In this document: one piece after another, positions 7,166 through 7,870 of the stretch | Layout of the letters: each line of letters opens with the position of its first letter | How positions within the stretch are numbered: position 1 is the stretch's first letter | From: Deltaproteobacteria bacterium | GTDB taxonomy: Bacteria > Desulfobacterota > DSM-4660 > Desulfatiglandales > Desulfatiglandaceae | DNA length: 7,870 nt | Direction of reading: 5' to 3' | Assembly (NCBI GenBank): GCA_013349725.1 | Contig: DUZB01000089.1 | Span: 3,425-11,294, forward strand | Notes under the pieces: generated by a model | What the model was told of the DNA's origin: nothing | What the model saw: only the letters and a program-made list of their open reading frames with translations | Database searches by the model: none | Made by a program: the position numbers and the translations under genes

Positions 7166-7190
7166 CATTTTTTTCCCCAAGAAAAAAATG
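7166..7190. other. Perfect 10-bp AT-rich inverted repeat (hairpin)
   Basis: CATTTTTTTC at 7166-7175 is perfectly complementary to 7181-7190, with a 5-nt loop CCCAA. It lies between the regulator stop and the thiolase-like gene, ending 18 nt before that gene's GGAGG. The stem is nearly all A-T and lacks a following T-run, so it is not a canonical terminator. It may be an mRNA processing or attenuation element, or a protein-binding site. Confidence 0.55.
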
Positions 7191-7222
7191 CTACAGACGC
7201 AAAAACGAAAGGAGGAGTAAGG

Positions 7223-7870
7223 ATGATCAAATTCAGTGAAAGGCAACTCAGGACACCAAAGCTCATGCGTCCGGTTTATCTTGTAACGGCAGGTCAGTCG
7301 AAGTTCGATCGGGCTATTCCGGAGAAAAGGACGGAAGAACTCTGTGTCGATGCGCTGACAATGGCGGCAAGGCTCATCGACAAGACACCGGCGGAGCTGA
7401 AAAGCTACATTCATACGGCCTATTACGGCCATTTTGCCGACCATTTCGGCGACCAGCTTCTTGGTGAGGCAGTTATCCACGACAGGCTGGGACTGGATCC
7501 TCTTGGAAATATCGGGGTCAAGACGGGAGGCGCTACAGGTGGCTCAACGCTGTGGGAAACGGTCAAGGCCGTGGCTTCCGGGTATTCCGACTGTGCGCTG
7601 GCCATGGGCTGGGAGCGCATGGACGAAGTTCCCACGGATGAGGGGAACCATCTGATATCCTGCGCCGCGGACAAGGATTGGGAAACCCCTCTGGGCCATA
7701 TCTATACCGGTTACTATGCCGTGATGGCTCAGAAATACTGGCAGGTATTTGGAAAAGAGGAAGAATCGTTTCGCCGCACTCTGGCGGAGATCTCCGTCAA
7801 GCACCACGGATACGCCCGATTCAACCCTTACGCCCAGGCGCCCATGAAGATTACGGTGGAAGATGTTCTC
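7223..7870 (+). CDS. Thiolase-like protein (SCP-x type), 3' end beyond window, catalytic Cys replaced
   Basis: The first 216 residues of an open frame that runs off the window. A strong AAAGGAGG (7208-7215) lies 7 nt before the ATG. The N-terminal half of a thiolase fold is recognisable: PVYLVTAGQSKFD (17-29), the region before the active site (LDPLGNIGVK), then TGGATGGST (101-109) and the family-typical stretch SGYSDCALAMGWERMDEV. Aligned by eye with SCP2-type thiolases (NNNCATGST), G103 falls at the nucleophilic cysteine. Classical thiolysis is therefore unlikely by the usual mechanism. Related thiolase-fold proteins lacking this Cys include Ltp2-type retro-aldolases of steroid side-chain degradation, which act with a DUF35 partner. 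Whether this protein is an aldolase, a non-catalytic subunit or another enzyme cannot be told. The second catalytic His/Cys region is not in the window. Confidence 0.85.
   Translation, partial: MIKFSERQLRTPKLMRPVYLVTAGQSKFDRAIPEKRTEELCVDALTMAARLIDKTPAELKSYIHTAYYGHFADHFGDQLLGEAVIHDRLGLDPLGNIGVKTGGATGGSTLWETVKAVASGYSDCALAMGWERMDEVPTDEGNHLISCAADKDWETPLGHIYTGYYAVMAQKYWQVFGKEEESFRRTLAEISVKHHGYARFNPYAQAPMKITVEDVL

Noticed and set aside
7166..7190. Rho-independent terminator after the regulator
   Set aside because: The stem is almost all A-T and no T-run follows on the plus strand, so it is listed as a hairpin of unknown role.

Overview
The window carries six protein-coding genes, the last one cut by the window end, plus a set of short non-coding repeats. 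Gene content and style suggest an anaerobic, lipid- or aromatic-degrading Gram-negative bacterium. The clues are an acyl-CoA dehydrogenase, an SCP-x-like thiolase, an MsbA-like exporter, an IHF-like protein, and 7-bp tandem repeats between genes. Desulfobacterota is my best guess, but it is inference only; no rRNA or other marker gene is present.

Layout. Bases 1-178 hold a truncated heptamer repeat and the clpB leader. Bases 179-2761 (+) encode the full-length disaggregase ClpB. Bases 2762-2962 separate two convergent transcription units and hold two heptamer arrays and a weak candidate terminator. Bases 2963-6319 (-) form a tight likely operon read right to left: acyl-CoA dehydrogenase, then an MsbA-like ABC exporter 7 bp later, then an IHF/HU-like DNA-binding protein 26 bp after that. 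Bases 6320-6575 are a divergent regulatory region with a good sigma70-type promoter facing each way, a 16-bp direct repeat that may be an operator, and a degenerate heptamer array. Bases 6576-7118 (+) encode an XRE-type HTH-cupin regulator starting at TTG. Bases 7119-7222 hold another heptamer array and a strong AT-rich hairpin. Bases 7223-7870 (+) begin a thiolase-like gene.

How it may work together. The regulator sits between an acyl-CoA dehydrogenase (first step of a beta-oxidation-type route) and a thiolase-like enzyme (carbon-carbon cleavage or condensation step). It could control both, with the repeated 16-bp element as its binding site; this is inference. The thiolase-like protein has glycine where SCP2-type thiolases carry the nucleophilic cysteine, so it may be an aldolase-type or otherwise non-classical thiolase-fold enzyme. 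The most unusual features are that substitution, the five heptamer-phased intergenic arrays with different unit sequences, the duplicated 16-bp element, and a roughly 20-residue insertion in the IHF-like protein. I see no CRISPR array, transposase, tRNA or rRNA, and no non-coding stretch reaches 300 bases.
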